From NCBI GenBank assembly GCA_949948825.1, contig CATLIJ010000116.1, positions 1 through 7,561 on the forward strand: a stretch of 7,561 nucleotides of DNA. The letters are read 5' to 3'. The notes beneath the pieces are model-generated. The model had not been told where the DNA came from. It did no database searches and saw only the letters and a list, made by a program, of their open reading frames with translations. Positions 6,463 to 7,561 of this stretch are shown here, piece by piece (the stretch's first letter is position 1; each line of letters opens with the position of its first letter). The translations under genes were made by a program, and so were the position numbers. This DNA comes from an uncultured Clostridiaceae bacterium. GTDB taxonomy: Bacteria; Bacillota; Clostridia; Lachnospirales; Lachnospiraceae.

Positions 6463-6535
6463 GATCTGTATACCCTGTCTTTATTTATTTTCTCAAATAC
6501 CTCTCCTGAAAATCATTCTTAAATTTAGTTTTATT

Positions 6536-6557
6536 CTCAAATGTTTTGAGTATCAAA
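6536..6557 (-). promoter_or_regulatory. FabT-like operator: two interlocked palindromes
   Basis: Three half-sites alternate in orientation. TTTGA (6545-6549) and TCAAA (6553-6557) form TTTGA-N3-TCAAA, the core of the known FabT (MarR family) box of Firmicutes fatty-acid operons. CTCAAA (6536-6541) and TTTGAG (6545-6550) form a second perfect 6-3-6 palindrome sharing the middle half-site. Taking the promoter at 6570-6598, the sites fall at about +7 to +28, where a bound repressor would block transcription start or early elongation. Which protein binds is an inference; no regulator gene is in the window. Confidence 0.6.
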
Positions 6558-6569
6558 GTATTTAACTTT

Positions 6570-6598
6570 ATTCTATTAAAAAATACCTGATTTGTCAA
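6570..6598 (-). promoter_or_regulatory. Main promoter of the fab operon
   Basis: On the minus strand a perfect -35 box TTGACA (6593-6598) and a -10 box TAGAAT (6570-6575, 5 of 6) are separated by 17 bp, the optimum for the housekeeping sigma factor. The predicted start is near 6563, about 100 nt before the fabH ATG. The -35 box overlaps the 3' edge of the cysK terminator hairpin, and the terminator's T-run forms part of the spacer. Confidence 0.8.
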
Positions 6599-6623
6599 GC
6601 TTTATTTCTCGACAAATCAGGTA
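6578..6623 (-). terminator. Rho-independent terminator of cysK
   Basis: In the minus-strand transcript a perfect 13-bp stem (6611-6623 pairing with 6584-6596), with a 14-nt loop, is followed at once by six U (6578-6583). It lies about 80 nt after the cysK stop. There is no T-run on the plus strand, so it acts only on leftward transcription. It insulates the fab operon from cysK read-through. Confidence 0.85.
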
Positions 6624-6652
6624 AAATAACCAGTTTTTCATCAACTGCTTCA

Positions 6653-6691
6653 AACCAAATTCATCCGGGAAAATTCCCTGCAAAATTGGTT
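6653..6691 (-). other. Imperfect hairpin just after the cysK stop codon
   Basis: Bases 6653-6661 and 6683-6691 (AACCAAATT and AAATTGGTT) are complementary at 8 of 9 positions, and a small inner stem pairs GGGA (6667-6670) with TCCC (6675-6678). It begins 10 nt after the cysK stop and lacks a U-run, so it is not the terminator. It may protect the cysK mRNA end, or be chance. Confidence 0.35.
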
Positions 6692-6701
6692 ATCAAAAAT
6701 A

Positions 6702-7561
6702 TCAAAACAGTTCCGTAGACAAATATCGGTCTCCTGTATCTGGCAGCAAAGCCACGATGGTCTTTCCCTCATTCTCCTCACGCTTTGCCAGCTCCACAGC
6801 AGCCCACAAAGCCGCCCCGGAAGAGATTCCAACCAAAACTCCCTCCAGCTTCCCAACCTTTCTTCCCATGGCAAATGCCTCCTCATTCTCCACTGGCACT
6901 ATCTCATCATAAATTCCCGTATCCAGCACCTCTGGCACAAATCCTGCTCCAATTCCCTGAAGCTTATGAGGACCTGCCACTCCCTTACTCAGCACAGGTG
7001 AAGCTGCTGGCTCCACTGCCACAATCTTCACATCAGGATTTTTAGATTTTAAATATTGCCCCACACCAGTTATGGTTCCCCCGGTCCCCACACCTGCCAC
7101 AAAAATATCGGTCTCTCCGTCTGTATCTTCCCATATCTCAGGCCCTGTTGTCTCCCTGTGAGCCGCCGGATTAGCCGGATTCACAAACTGTCCCGGAATA
7201 AAGCTGTCCGGAATCTCCTTAGCCAGTTCTTCTGCTTTGGCTATGGCTGCTTTCATTCCTCCTGCTCCCTCTGTGAGAACCAATTCCGCTCCATAGGCTT
7301 TCATCAGCTGACGCCTCTCCACACTCATAGTCTCCGGCATCACAATAATAATCCGGTATCCTCTTGCTGCTGCCATCAAAGCCAGCCCAATCCCCGTATT
7401 TCCAGAAGTGGGTTCAATAATCACAGATCCCGGCTTTAAAATCCCCCTCGCCTCCGCATCCTCCACCATGGCCTTAGCCACCCTATCCTTCACTGATCCG
7501 GCAGGATTCAGATATTCCAGCTTTGCCAACACACGTGCCTTCAGCCTATATTCCTTCTCCA
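6702..7561 (-). CDS. cysK: Cysteine synthase A, O-acetylserine sulfhydrylase (5' end outside window)
   Basis: CysK replaces the acetyl group of O-acetylserine with sulfide to make cysteine, using pyridoxal phosphate. The 285 residues in the window show the fold-type II PLP signature: NPAGSVKDR with the cofactor lysine near the visible N-terminus, the substrate loop PTSGNTGIGLA, the phosphate-binding loop GTGGTITG, and a C-terminal LLPDTGDRYLST. The reading frame stays open to the right edge (visible start EKEYRLKARVLAKLEYLNPA). The GTG at 7532 is therefore internal, and about 20-30 N-terminal residues lie outside. Full-length family members are about 305-310 residues. It has its own terminator, so it is a neighbour of the fab operon and not part of it. 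Cystathionine beta-synthase-like relatives are possible but the motifs fit CysK best. Confidence 0.93.
   Translation of the reverse strand, partial: EKEYRLKARVLAKLEYLNPAGSVKDRVAKAMVEDAEARGILKPGSVIIEPTSGNTGIGLALMAAARGYRIIIVMPETMSVERRQLMKAYGAELVLTEGAGGMKAAIAKAEELAKEIPDSFIPGQFVNPANPAAHRETTGPEIWEDTDGETDIFVAGVGTGGTITGVGQYLKSKNPDVKIVAVEPAASPVLSKGVAGPHKLQGIGAGFVPEVLDTGIYDEIVPVENEEAFAMGRKVGKLEGVLVGISSGAALWAAVELAKREENEGKTIVALLPDTGDRYLSTELF

Noticed and set aside
6584..6623. FapR operator reading of the ACCTGATTTGTC inverted repeat
   Set aside because: The sequence does not resemble the FapR consensus, and the hairpin with U6 after the cysK stop is explained by termination.
7056..7439. 127-codon plus-strand ORF opposite cysK
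   Set aside because: It is antisense to well-conserved CysK sequence, has biased composition and no family resemblance.

Overview
The window holds most of a type II (dissociated) fatty-acid synthesis operon from a low-to-moderate GC Gram-positive bacterium. The gene order fabH-acpP-fabK-fabD-fabG-fabF-accB-fabZ, the FMN-dependent enoyl reductase FabK with no FabI in the window, and the protein sequences all point to Clostridia, most likely Lachnospiraceae. The family placement is inferred from recognition, not from a search. Every convincing gene is on the minus strand, so transcription runs from high to low coordinates.

Reading in the direction of transcription: the 3' part of cysK (cysteine synthase) enters from the right edge and stops at 6702. 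A rho-independent terminator follows (6578-6623). Its 3' arm and loop edge contain a consensus -35 box of the next promoter (TTGACA, 17-bp spacer, TAGAAT; 6570-6598). Just downstream of that promoter lie two interlocked palindromes with FabT-like TTTGA/TCAAA half-sites (6536-6557). The fab genes then follow: fabH (5500-6462), acpP (5107-5340), fabK (4075-5004), fabD (3006-3926), fabG (2244-2984), fabF (990-2228), accB (430-975) and the first 67 codons of fabZ (1-201, cut by the window edge).

Together these genes encode initiation (FabH joins acetyl-CoA to malonyl-ACP), the carrier (ACP), malonyl loading (FabD), elongation (FabF), the two reductions (FabG, FabK), dehydration (FabZ) and the biotin carrier of acetyl-CoA carboxylase (AccB), which supplies malonyl-CoA. 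In relatives accC, accD and accA usually follow fabZ; if present here they lie beyond the left edge.

The core genes are ordinary, with all recognised catalytic residues intact. The unusual material is between genes. (1) A 151-bp element between accB and fabZ (277-427) has 16-bp terminal inverted repeats enclosing three back-to-back hairpins, a cloverleaf or four-way-junction shape, and near-identical 8-bp flanks resembling a target-site duplication. It looks like an inserted palindromic mobile element. (2) A perfect 13-bp AT-rich hairpin and a good promoter candidate lie between fabH and acpP. (3) A 148-bp fabK-fabD gap carries a possible 30-38 aa ORF whose stop overlaps the fabD start. No regulator gene is next to the FabT-like operator in this window. 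I saw no tRNA, rRNA, CRISPR array or intact transposase.
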